Shown: in pieces, positions 26,501-33,204 of the stretch | How positions within the stretch are numbered: the first letter of the stretch is position 1 | How the letters are laid out: every line of letters starts with the position of its first letter | Assembly: GCA_963681505.1 (NCBI GenBank) | Contig: OY811980.1 | Coordinates: 5,769,004 to 5,833,003 of the forward strand | DNA from: Eunapius fragilis | Taxonomy: Eukaryota > Porifera > Demospongiae > Spongillida > Spongillidae | DNA: 64,000 nucleotides | Reading direction: 5' to 3' | Notes under the pieces: generated by a model | What the model was told of the DNA's origin: nothing | The model's input: only the letters and a program-made list of their open reading frames with translations | Databases searched by the model: none | Made by a program: the position numbers and the translations under genes

Positions 26501-26660
26501 TCCCTCCTTGGTGGAGAATGTGGTAAGGGAGTGTGCCCTATTGACAGATGTGCAGCCACTAAAACCTTTGCCATGCCTTATCTATTAGACACAGTATGCG
26601 TTCTGTCATGAGATATTGGCTGACTATGTTGAGAGTATGGATACGTATTCCAACTTCTGA
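2514..26660 (+). CDS. Receptor protein tyrosine phosphatase, 19 Ig + 2 FN3 + TM + D1 + D2
   Basis: This is a type I membrane phosphatase that would remove phosphate from tyrosines in cytoplasmic substrates under control of an adhesive ectodomain. Order: leader (residues 1-23), 19 Ig domains (to about 2101), two FN3 domains (to about 2310), one membrane helix (about 2330-2354), a juxtamembrane stretch, phosphatase D1 (about 2410-2736) and D2 (2737-3002). Every ectodomain exon starts and ends in phase 1. Summing my exon lengths gives 9009 bases, an exact multiple of three, ending in TGA at 26658-26660. The tail of D2 resembles the end of LAR-type (R2A) phosphatases. The ectodomain is far longer than the usual three Ig domains of LAR-type receptors. 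Exon boundaries are read by eye. The weakest links are the 7.8 kb intron after the first Ig exon and the join before the membrane helix. Confidence 0.85.
2645..2884 (+). CDS. RPTP Ig domain 1 exon
   Basis: The exon is 240 bases, phase 1-1, with acceptor TTAG and donor GTAAGG. It encodes a compact Ig domain: Cys in TLNCT, Trp in IWLNS, then LTFNPLLTSNGGSYCC with the second Cys. The NPLLTS-GG-Y-C segment matches the B-type Ig exons 8 kb downstream, so this exon belongs to the same gene despite the long following intron. Confidence 0.75.
2940..4098. repeat. Nested foldback element, outer arms
   Basis: The outer arms are inverted copies of each other. The left arm runs through about 2945-3236 and the right arm through about 3966-4098. 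They share blocks such as ACACCAAAATGTATTT and CAAGGCCCATTTT in opposite orientation. The left arm is longer because it carries an extra block at about 2993-3118, which is a piece of another dispersed family also seen at 52021-52238. A second foldback sits in the centre (3538-3941). I see no transposase; this is a non-autonomous foldback or MITE-like element. Confidence 0.65.
3538..3941. repeat. Inner foldback/MITE with about 75 bp inverted arms
   Basis: The left end CCGATACCCCAT is mirrored by ATGGGGTATCGG at the right end. The arms continue through TCAAAACCACCACATCTTCA and its complement. A second stem nearer the centre uses CACAGTTTCCCGCTC and GAGCGGGAAACTGTG. The whole 404 bp could fold into one long imperfect hairpin. 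It is non-coding and lies inside the outer foldback. Confidence 0.75.
4664..4693. repeat. Perfect 30-base palindrome
   Basis: CTTATTTAAGGATGG is followed directly by its exact reverse complement with no spacer. It immediately precedes the foldback at 4694-5060 and may mark the end of that element or a separate insertion footprint. Confidence 0.8.
4694..5060. repeat. Short foldback element
   Basis: The left arm at 4694-4736 (GCCAGTACATGAGTGTAGAT and onward) is mirrored by the right arm at 5029-5060. An 11-base motif GGCCAGTACAT is repeated in tandem in the left arm. The interior is non-coding. It fits a small MITE-like element. Confidence 0.6.
6245..7740 (+). pseudogene. Broken copy of a multi-copy metazoan ORF (GEQGAESIHA type)
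   Basis: Scattered segments read as pieces of one protein. Near 6650-6860 there is a helical stretch (LYELLEDACHSLDLQLAL). At 7011-7171 an exon-like piece with good splice signals encodes FHVHKQQYFGGAIVGNHIHK. At about 7515-7660 the segment EFGLFGEQGAESIHAHFN appears. I recall such GEQGAESIHA proteins as an uncharacterised family present in many copies in sponge and cnidarian genomes, possibly derived from a transposon; that recollection could not be checked. The segments lie in different frames with stops between them, so the copy is dead. No function is assigned. Confidence 0.45.
8562..9050. repeat. Diverged tandem repeat, unit about 110-155 bp
   Basis: Successive units begin with variants of CCCATTTGAACA and share CCAACCAAAGTTCTGATGGG, ACTCACGTGAT and TCCACAGGTT. 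About four units are visible; the first two are closest and the last two have drifted and lost blocks. No reading frame is kept across the units. Confidence 0.65.
9610..9761. repeat. Left LTR of the TRIM-like element
   Basis: 152 bp, TG...CA ends, with TATATAAA at its centre as a possible promoter box. Its partner is 10427-10578. Confidence 0.85.
10427..10578. repeat. Right LTR of the TRIM-like element
   Basis: 152 bp, the same length as the left LTR and about 97 percent identical by eye, preceded by the purine tract and followed by the ATCAG target duplication. Confidence 0.85.
10683..12195 (+). CDS. RPTP Ig domains 2-5 (diverged A/B pairs)
   Basis: Four phase 1-1 exons at 10683-11030, 11087-11404, 11458-11808 and 11872-12195 each encode one Ig domain. 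Odd members are A-type (TSIVCVFAIQL...TWIGPQ...NDTGTYQCVGN). Even members are B-type (SLVCTV...WMKDGRV...TSHGGLYVCN). Each has the Cys-Trp-Cys core and many N-X-S/T sites. The domains would form the membrane-distal part of the ectodomain. These two pairs are more diverged than the six pairs that follow, the third exon (11458) most of all, so they are older members of the array. Confidence 0.85.
12246..16828 (+). CDS. RPTP Ig domains 6-17: six near-identical A/B Ig pairs
   Basis: The exons are 12246-12590, 12647-12958, 13009-13353, 13410-13733, 13784-14128, 14185-14508, 14559-14903, 14960-15271, 15325-15669, 15726-16049, 16101-16445 and 16502-16828. A-type exons are all 345 bases. B-type exons are 312, 324, 324, 312, 324 and 327 bases. 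All are phase 1-1, so skipping or duplicating any of them keeps the frame. Introns of 50-56 bases are almost as conserved as the exons. The exon at 15325 has an extra cysteine (YQCVCN). This block would form a long repetitive stalk of Ig domains. Confidence 0.9.
12246..16828 (+). repeat. Tandem array, 0.77 kb pair unit inside a 2.31 kb higher-order unit
   Basis: The A/B pair repeats six times with a period of 763-776 bp. Exon lengths and residue variants repeat every three pairs: the 312-base B exon recurs at 12647 and 14960, 2313 bases apart, and the A exon with LMANPSGSMLYVG recurs at 13009 and 15325. Some A-exon variants cross this register (NGTYQCV with SNSGYV at 13784 and 15325), which suggests conversion or unequal exchange within the array. 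Confidence 0.75.
16915..17633 (+). CDS. RPTP Ig domains 18 and 19
   Basis: Two phase 1-1 exons, 16915-17265 (donor GTGAGT) and 17325-17633 (donor GTAAGT), encode single Ig domains. They are clearly distinct from the repeated pairs: RVAFTCYVLF...ITWRKNS...DSDIYICGAS, and YTLVCNVTV...ITWSKING...NDSGIYVCMAN. They sit between the homogenised array and the FN3 domains and have not taken part in the recent duplications. Confidence 0.85.
17693..18478 (+). CDS. RPTP FN3 domains 1 and 2
   Basis: FN3-1 is split over 17693-17899 and 17948-18040 (IIQWNPPWYPNGRIYSYEL, then VPYMVCVSANNSFGLG). FN3-2 starts at 18098 (MNIRWTPITLAKARGFPLYV...SGLDPSQSYSVVLSV). From 18098 the frame stays open into the membrane helix at 18479. 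There may be no intron there, or a short one: a CCCCCACAG acceptor precedes 18479 but I find no strong donor upstream. The domains lie next to the membrane, as in LAR-type receptors, but there are only two. Confidence 0.7.
18479..18557 (+). CDS. RPTP transmembrane segment
   Basis: It encodes AVIGAVVAGVAVFTVMMIV and a few more hydrophobic residues, a single helix of about 24 residues followed by basic residues in the next exon (RNQRR). That puts the phosphatase domains in the cytoplasm. The donor is GTAAGT in phase 2. Confidence 0.85.
18612..18778 (+). CDS. RPTP juxtamembrane exon
   Basis: The exon enters in phase 2 and leaves in phase 1. It encodes a basic stop-transfer stretch (FRNQRRLIITTARKDFYEM), then a polar, acidic, Ser/Pro-rich segment before the phosphatase domain. 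It has no recognisable domain. Confidence 0.65.
19202..25461 (+). CDS. RPTP phosphatase domain D1 (catalytic)
   Basis: The exons are 19202-19299, 19354-19447, 19532-19608, 19670-19706, 22927-23024, 23111-23233, 24951-25250 and 25312-25461. Class I Cys-based phosphatase motifs appear in order: KNRFNNILP, DYINASYIN, the DFWRMIWE segment, KCDQYW, the WPD loop (WPDHGVP, Asp codon 25011-25013), the signature HCSAGVGRTG (nucleophile Cys codon 25110-25112) and the Q-loop region ending QYVFIHDALLDY. All catalytic residues I would expect are present, so D1 should hydrolyse phosphotyrosine. Two long introns (3.2 and 1.7 kb) interrupt an otherwise compact gene. Confidence 0.9.
19707..22926 (+). other. 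3.2 kb intron inside D1
   Basis: The donor GTAAAC follows CYIACQ and the acceptor CTTCAG precedes GPMESTLEDFW, in matching phase 1. The intron has short open frames on both strands that match no family I know, and a (CA)n run at about 22849-22880. No full gene or clear transposon is recognised. Confidence 0.55.
23234..24950 (+). other. 1.7 kb intron inside D1
   Basis: It lies between the KCDQYW exon and the WPD/HCSAG exon, both phase 0. It is AT-rich and non-coding apart from the duplicated segment at 24374-24710. Confidence 0.55.
24374..24710. repeat. Imperfect tandem duplication, period about 178 bp
   Basis: ATTGTATTGATATGATCTTG at 24374 recurs with small changes at 24552. TTAGTATCCTGGGATAAGAA at about 24478 recurs near 24687. 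The two copies have diverged by several substitutions and small indels. Confidence 0.6.
25523..25543 (+). promoter_or_regulatory. Pure poly-C polypyrimidine tract at a splice acceptor
   Basis: Twenty-one consecutive C residues stand directly before the TTAG acceptor of the first D2 exon (25548). This is an unusually homogeneous 3' splice-site tract and a likely site of length variation. Confidence 0.6.
25548..26660 (+). CDS. RPTP phosphatase domain D2 (divergent, probably not catalytic)
   Basis: The exons are 25548-25644, 25706-25779, 25840-26106, 26168-26322, 26387-26522 and 26589-26660 (stop TGA). The fold is clear: NKNRYADRLP, SDYINASIVP, GYKGSKAYIAAQAPLEKTV, DFWRLL and a C-terminal NVTQYAFCHEILADYV. 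The catalytic loops are changed: WPD is WPK (Lys codon 26219-26221) and HCSAG is TCDDG (Cys codon 26318-26320, followed by two Asp), although GRTG is kept. In LAR-type receptors D2 is also weak or inactive but usually keeps HCSAG. Here D2 is more likely a regulatory or substrate-binding pseudophosphatase. Confidence 0.85.
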
Positions 26661-26821
26661 TTCCTGATTATGATGTTCACAGTCTTTATTATCTTTTTGT
26701 AACATTTCCCGAAGTGTTGCTAGCTTTGTATCATGCATGTGATCTATATCTTAACTGAGCTGTACCTTGCATAGTTTTCTCCCCCTGTGTATTCGCTGCT
26801 GTATGATGAATGTATGAGATG

Positions 26822-26890
26822 AATAAATGTATGAGATTAGTTGGTTCAGATGTTTGCAATAACGTACATGTACATGTTTATATCAATAAA
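26822..26890 (+). terminator. Polyadenylation signals of the RPTP gene
   Basis: AATAAA occurs at 26822-26827 and again at 26885-26890, about 160 and 225 bases after the stop codon. Either could direct 3' end formation. Confidence 0.55.
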
Positions 26891-27247
26891 AGCGCGTAAA
26901 CTTTCTACAGGCGGCTTGCAAACATCAAGCCTTGTTCTGATCTGACTGAAGCACCTTGCATGTAAACAAGTACCAAACCACCCTGCATGCAGGCATGTAA
27001 AAAATTTTCCTGTGATGCCCTGCTGTTTGTGTATACTAGTTTATACAAACGAGCCGCTGCCATCAGTAGTATCTGTGGAAACTCCTTCAACATTGCTGCT
27101 CATGATTGATCAGTCCAAGGCAGGCAACTAGGAAGTAGGAAGTATGTCGTTTTGCTTATAAAACCAATCAGAGCATTAAATCAGAGCAGACTTTATAAAT
27201 TTCCAAAAAACCATCAATATAGGCACAGCAAAAAAACGCGTCAAATA

Positions 27248-27361
27248 AATTCTTGATTTTCAATTGATTTGTCACTTATATTCTGGTACATATTGTTAAC
27301 AGTTTGCACCAGGTATATAATACCAGAATGTAAGTGACACATCAATTGAAAATCAAGAATT
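27248..27361. repeat. Small hairpin element (114 bp)
   Basis: AATTCTTGATTTTCAATTGA at the left end is mirrored by TCAATTGAAAATCAAGAATT at the right end. The arms continue through GTCACTTA and TTCTGGTA. It is a near-perfect inverted repeat with a loop of about 35 bases; MITE-like. Confidence 0.7.
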
Positions 27362-28156
27362 TTTGCTTGTGCGACAAATAAAGCAGCAGGTTAATTAATT
27401 AGACTGAGGGTATCTTACCCTAAAGGTTAAAGGTATAATGCTAGGGTGGTACCACATGGTAACACGAATGACGGCATAAGAGGGTCACGTTTGTAGACAG
27501 CTCATTACAAGAGAGGGAAGTAACTCCTCGGTAAGGTGGTCGGGTGCAGGGTTATCGCCTGCCTTGACCTTGGCATCCACGGCAAGTAAGTGGACTGCAT
27601 GTATGAAACGCGGCGTGTTGTGCCTTGATGTCTGTCTCCGCCCCATGCATTTGCACGTCGCCAGCCAGGACACTGGGAGCATTTTGGGCAGCCCTGCAAC
27701 ATACAACTTTTGATTTCCTACTAAGCTTAGTTACTGTATAGGCAGTATGCATCCATATAATTATACCCATTCTGTGCATACGGTATAGGCAGCCCACGTA
27801 CATGCACTGACGAGCCACCCCATATAACCACTGAGATCGACCATGCATGCATCAGTGCATTTACAACCTATAATTAAGGAATGTACAATCACTTTAATAC
27901 AATTTGCACACTCAGAGTGTGCAACTTTCTCGTGCATTCAAATACTACACTGATACTACTGGCGTTCGTAATAGTCGAAATAGGATCAGTTGCAAAAGTA
28001 AACATCGTTCGTCTAAACTGTAGTCTATTTGAATGACAGCAATTACGTATACGCAATAGCTACCCATGTCAGTAACTAATATAGGTAATCCAATTAAGAG
28101 CGCCAGCTGTTCCGAACGCGATGTGTTACGTTCCACGCACTGCAACAAATCAAATG

Positions 28157-28223
28157 TTGTGTGTGTGTGGGTGTGTCTGTGTTTGGGTGTGTGTGCATGT
28201 GTATATGTGTGCGTGTGTGTTTG

Positions 28224-28261
<38 letters not shown>

Positions 28262-28290
28262 CGCGCGCGTGCGCGCATGTGTGTGTGTTT
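28157..28290. repeat. TG/GT microsatellite
   Basis: Interrupted (TG)n with a pure central run and a CGCGCG segment. It yields spurious Cys/Val-rich open frames. Confidence 0.85.
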
Positions 28291-28525
28291 GTGTGTGTTG
28301 CTTTTAGGTATCATCTTTCTTTGATCTTAAGCCACTGTCCCCATTTGCTGTGCTTGTATTTTTGTATGGCTTTTGTTTACTCTCAACTTAAAGTACTTCT
28401 GAATTACCATTGAACACATGTAAGTACATGTATATGGTGTGTGTTGTGCGTGTATGCATGTGTGTGCATGTGTGTGCATGTGTGTGCGATTTTGTTTTCA
28501 TCTTTAGCAACTGTCTATAGCCCTC

Positions 28526-28686
28526 CACAGGAAAAAGTTTCGTGTTCCCATCCTTGGATTTTGATCCACATTCCCAGGGTGGAATGGCTCATGTCATTGT
28601 ACCTTAGATGTGGTTAGCAAAGATAACTGCAAACCTGGGAACATGAATCAAAATTCAAGGATGGGAACACGAAACTTTTCCCTGTG
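28526..28686. repeat. Hairpin element with about 45 bp inverted ends (161 bp)
   Basis: The left end CACAGGAAAAAGTTTCGTGT and the following CCCATCCTTGGATTTTGAT are mirrored by ATCAAAATTCAAGGATGGG and ACACGAAACTTTTCCCTGTG at the right end. It is non-coding and MITE-like. Confidence 0.75.
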
Positions 28687-28945
28687 CTCCTGTTATGCAG
28701 TGACCTATCTGCTAAGACATGGGCTCATCATTAATGCTATCAGCTACCACAACTCATTGGCTCTGACCAATGATGTTGAATAGGAATACTGAGGTGCCCA
28801 ACCAGTAATCATTTTAGGCTGTGAAATTTAGGAATATTGTGGGTATTCCCAGGTTACAGACTTTATTCCAGAGCATTTGAAAAGGCCAGATGCTTTATGC
28901 ATCTCTATTGTGTCAATACAAGAAACACAAGTATATTGTTGTGTG

Positions 28946-28947
<2 letters not shown>

Positions 28948-29018
<71 letters not shown>
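28948..29018. repeat. Pure (TG)n microsatellite
   Basis: About 35 uninterrupted TG units. Confidence 0.9.
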
Positions 29019-29019
<1 letters not shown>

Positions 29020-29331
29020 CTGCAAAAGTGAATAACAGTGCGTGTTGCTAGTCCTGAAATTAATGATTGTTAGGTTGGCAATGCAATGGTTAATGAGGCA
29101 TGTATTGCAGATGGTTGTTCAGTGGATGGAGTGAGTGGATTGAGGGTGCATGGTACTTGTCAGAGATCTGGCTTGGTGATGGATGTGTACATTATAGGTG
29201 TGCGGAGTTAATAATGTGGAGGTTCTTCAGTAGTGGAGGATATTCAATGAGGTGGAGTAGCGATGTGGAAGTTATTTGGTAATGCCTTTGGAGTTAGTGA
29301 TGATGGTTGTCAGATCTGAAGACTTGGTTAT

Positions 29332-29643
29332 GTGGGTGGAGTTGGTGATATGGTTATGTGTGGTATGTTCAATGGAAGGTGGTGGGGATGGCGGAGTAGA
29401 AGCAGTACATGGAGAAGGCGGTGCTGGACGTGGAGATGGTGGAGGGAGCTAGAAGGTGGCAAAGACGGTGCTGGATGGGGTGGTAGGGAAGAAAAACGAG
29501 GCAAGCCAGAGGTCGAAGTGGAAGAGGATGACGATGAGAAGGTGGGAGAGACAAAGGAGGCCGAGGTGGAGGCAGCCAAAACGGAAGAGGAAGAGGCAGT
29601 GGAGAAAATTGAAGAGGACGAAGTGGAAGAGGAGGGTGTGTAA
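29332..29643 (+). other. Purine-rich low-complexity open frame (103 codons)
   Basis: The + strand is strongly GA/GT-biased from about 29100 to 29640. The open frame reads Trp/Arg/Gly-rich and then Glu/Lys-rich (VEEDDDEKVGETKEAEVEAA), which is what a purine tract gives by chance. Other frames of the same tract are open as well. I do not call it a gene. Confidence 0.3.
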
Positions 29644-30010
29644 TGTATTATAACTCAGAAAATGTATTCGTGTATAACTATTAATGTTAGTTTTAGTTGT
29701 CCATACGTGTTTTATTTGCGTTAATCTAATAATAACAGTTCCAATATGCCAAATGCCACCCAAGTACAGCATCGAAAGGCACTGACACGAATGTCTAAAA
29801 CACACATCCTGTCCCACCTTTACAGTAGACTTCTGATGACCTGATCGCTTAGCTTCGTTCATCCTATGTATGTGGATGTCTTAGCAAATTGCATCCACAT
29901 GACGTCACAAAACCCATGGTGTACACACAAAAAAATCAATGAAACAAGTAATAAAAAACATTCTCTATGAGAACGTTGGTGGTATATAGGCAATAGTGGT
30001 GTAAAAAGCA

Positions 30011-30147
30011 AGGAAACAAGTGTCTAATAATAAAGTAAAATAATGTAATAGTCCTATATTTAGCACACAACGAGCACAGTATCATACAAATGTGCTAAAT
30101 ATAGGACTATTACATTATTTTACTTCATTATTAGACTCTTGTTTCCT
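30011..30147. repeat. Hairpin element with 56 bp inverted arms (137 bp)
   Basis: AGGAAACAAGTGTCTAATAA is mirrored by TTATTAGACTCTTGTTTCCT with few mismatches. The arms continue through GTAATAGTCCTATATTTAGC and its complement. The loop is about 25 bases. It is followed by a run of G. Confidence 0.8.
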
Positions 30148-30472
30148 GAGGGGGGGGGGGGGGGGGAGAGAGAGGGGGCGGGTGGCAAATGAATGGGCGT
30201 ATCTTTCGGCAGAGGGTGGGTAGGGCCCTTCGAACTTTTGAATTATTAGGATGGTGTTTAGCACTTTTTACTACCTCCCCCTCCTATTATATAATAAAGG
30301 TGAGGGGGCATGCCCCTCCCCCTCCAACAATTCTGTGGAGGCAAATGCCCGCATGACCTCCATGCTTCCTACGCCACTGCAGGCTACTTGGTGCAGGCTA
30401 CTTAGTACTATTAATAACAAGGATACATAATATGAATTGCACTGCACAATTTTTCAGGTTGAATGGCTCATG

Positions 30473-30617
30473 GATGATCGTGCCCCTCTGATGGAAGAGA
30501 GGAGGGAGAAGGAAAGATGATCGTGCCCCTCTGATGGAAGAGAGGAGGGAGAAGGAAAGATGATCGTGCCGCTCTGATGCAGATGATGGAAGAGAGTAGG
30601 AGGGAGAAGGAAAGATG
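30473..30617. repeat. Tandem repeat, 43 bp unit, about three copies
   Basis: GATGATCGTGCCCCTCTGAT starts at 30473 and 30516. A third copy at 30559 has a short internal duplication. Each unit ends in a purine-rich GAGGGAGAAGGAAA. Confidence 0.8.
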
Positions 30618-31049
30618 ACAGCGAATCCTGCTAGACCTATGGATCATTGATGCTGAACATGCTTCCTTCACCCATCTCATCTTCTCTGCCACTGAACCAG
30701 CCATACCTAAGAGCTAATGAAAACTCGGAAACAGTCTTGCATAGGATGAATCCATTCTCTTCTATAGGAAGCATTGGATGCTCCTTTTTCCTGGCATAGG
30801 TCCATTGCTAGCAAAAGGCATGCAGCATGGCCCTGAGATGAGTAGCGGCAGTATTGTGACTATTGAGCTTCAATTTATACTTCCTTTTTTACTCAAAGAC
30901 AGTATCCTCAGTGCATGTGCCCATCATCTACCTTCATTTTTACATAATCCATTTTCAGTGTGGTCTGAAAAATTGCTTTTCAAGTGGGGAAGAAAGAGCC
31001 CTCCTTAGTGAAGACGTCCTTCGAAAGCTGACTGTATTTGAACTTCATA

Positions 31050-32084
31050 CATAATAGGAGAGATCCCAAAGCCAAGAGCTCTACTTCACAGCCTTCAGGC
31101 TGGGTATCCCATGCAAATAGTTGCTGTAGATATTTTAGGCCCCTTTTCAGCTACACCAGATGTGGTGAGCGATTGTTTTACAAAGTGGGTAGGGGCCTTT
31201 GCAATGCCAAATCAAGAAGCTGCACTGTGGCCCGTAAATTGGTGGATGATGTTTCTGCCAATTTTCCCACCAAAGCAACTGCATGCAGACCAAGGCAGAC
31301 AGTTTGAGGCAGATTTGGTGAAGGAGATTTGTAGCCTGCTCCAAATTAACAAAACTCATTCCACTGCTTATGGTAACGGGTTGGTAGAAAGGTTTAATAG
31401 AACCTTGCTCGACATGTTAGCTACCTTGGTAAAGGATCATCAGGTGGGTTGGGATCAGTGGTCGTCGGGCATGCATAGCATATAACTGAACTGTTTATTC
31501 CTCTACAGGGTATTCTCCTTTTTTTAATGTTTGGTCACCAGGTGCAGCTTCCTGTTGATCTCATGTATGTGCCTACACCTCAAGAGAATGTAACCTTTAG
31601 TTGGTATGTCCAAAACTTAAAGCCCTACAAAGTGGGTGACTTAGCATGGTTACACATACCAGTGGTTAAAAGGGGGGAATATGTAAGTAGTTACTTCATC
31701 CTTGAACTGGCTCTTTTGACGTTATTAGGCACATGAGTTACTGTGTCTATAAGATCAAGGCTCAACAGGGGAGGGCGATCAAGGTAGTTCATTCTGATTG
31801 TCTGAAGATATGCACCATCAAGCCAAAATGGCTAGGTAAAAAAAAAAAACACTCAACTCTCAACCTCAGACCCAGCTCCCAAGTCTTGTCAACAGACTGT
31901 ACCACCACAACAATGTACTGGAGATGAACCTGATCCTTGCAGATAGCGATACTGAAGAGCACCTGGACGAAGTACAGCATGAGCAGGAAGATTCCCCCCC
32001 CCCCCTCCAAGAGCCTCGGTATCCTCATCGTGTGAGTAGACCACCAGACCGCTATATGGACTTTATAGAAGAGGAAGTGGTGTA
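31050..32084 (+). mobile_element. Fossil of a Ty3/gypsy-type LTR retrotransposon (integrase region)
   Basis: The readable parts are an integrase catalytic core segment (VDILGPF, LHADQGRQFEADL, GLVERFNRTLLDMLA), an integrase C-terminal-type segment (KVGDLAWLHIPV) and a short tail region. No gag, protease, reverse transcriptase or LTR pair is recognisable around it. It is a fragment with several breaks, old and inactive. It lies between the two receptor genes. Confidence 0.8.
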
Positions 32085-32825
32085 ATGCAGTGACTATCAC
32101 CTGACTACATGACCCTATGTCCCCTGCCATTGTACTTCCCGACATTGTGCCTCAGGCTCATTTGTTATAATAGCGTATATTTTTGTGTTGTGCATCTATA
32201 TATCTTGTTGTGTTCGCGTCATGGCGTTACATTTTCATTTAATTTAGGTCATCCCCCGATATGTAACACAACTCCCTCTCTCCACTCTCAGGCCCTATCA
32301 CCGCAAAGAATTTGCTTCGTCAGCGAATGGGTGCACAATTGAGATGCCTGCGATATAATTTGATTGGTAATTAACGCACGAAAGACAAGTCTGCATTCCA
32401 ATCCTACGGCTCAATTATATGTTTACTAGCTAGGCGTTTTAATATGTATTCAGTGGTGCATGGATTATTTGGAGGGGGGGGGGGGGGGGGGGGGGGGAGA
32501 GGATAATTATAGGCTCTGTATAAGTGCAATGTCATCAAGTGATGGCATTGTAACATTGTTGTACAAATTGTGCGCTAAACTAAAATGAATATCAGTGGGG
32601 ACATTGATCCCAGAGCGAAAGATGCATGTGATTGAACGCCCAATAGTGAAACAGGCCAGGTGTTCAATATGATCATCTATTCTTTTTAAAATGGTTTGAG
32701 GTCGTGTCCATAAGAGGATGACGTCACATACCCACTAATTAACCAAGTGCGTTCCTCATGATTGGGGAAAATCCTTTGGGACCGGCGTAATATACATGCA
32801 TGCGTAATATAAAAATGGTACTGAA

Positions 32826-32833
32826 TATATAAG
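32826..32833 (+). promoter_or_regulatory. Possible TATA box upstream of the FN3 receptor gene
   Basis: TATATAAG lies 181 bases before the first start codon at 33014, with no other gene between. This is weak evidence in an AT-rich genome. Confidence 0.25.
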
Positions 32834-33013
32834 GGCTCAATTTGTCGTAGGAATCGCGATTCAAAAATCTTAGTCAAAGGTAACAACTGATTATATATTA
32901 CGTTGTGGCACGTTATATGCCACATATACTAGTCGTTATGTACTAGTTCGCTTTTTCAATAGGCTATTATAAGGACACAGACTCTTTCAGAGGCTTCCTG
33001 AATTTAAAGAGAT

Positions 33014-33204
33014 ATGGCGTACAAACCACTTCGTTTCCACTGCCATCAAGCCATTTATAGATATGGTAAGCGATGAATAACTATTTTTAAAAGACATATT
33101 TTAACGTTCGAGCGTTAACGTTTCAGGCGGCTGTATACATGCATTTTTCACAGTTCTATTCATCACCTGTCAGCAATGTGCATATGTGAACGGAAATTCA
33201 GAAG
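33014..33204 (+). CDS. FN3 receptor leader exons
   Basis: Exon 33014-33065 starts at ATG (MAYKPLRFHCHQAIYRY) and ends in phase 1 at GTAAGC. Exon 33127-33204 encodes a hydrophobic core (CIHAFFTVLFITCQQCAYV) followed by NGNSE, and ends in phase 1 at GTAAAT. Together they make a signal peptide with an unusually long n-region. The phase fits the first FN3 exon at 34559. Confidence 0.6.

Larger units (their letters stand above)
26891..33013. other. Intergenic region with repeats and a retroelement fossil
   Basis: No host gene is supported here. The stretch contains three hairpin-forming elements, two TG microsatellites, a purine-rich low-complexity tract, a 43 bp tandem repeat, G-runs at about 30150-30166 and 32467-32497, and a broken Ty3-type integrase region. 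The rest is unassigned. Confidence 0.55.

Noticed and set aside
28066-28413. Cys/Val-rich open frames over the TG microsatellites
   Set aside because: Translation of (TG)n in any frame gives alternating Cys-Val; low complexity, not genes.
29332-29643. A glutamate-rich 103-codon frame as a possible nuclear acidic protein
   Set aside because: The purine bias of the strand explains the composition. Several overlapping frames on both strands are open, and there are no splice or start-context clues.
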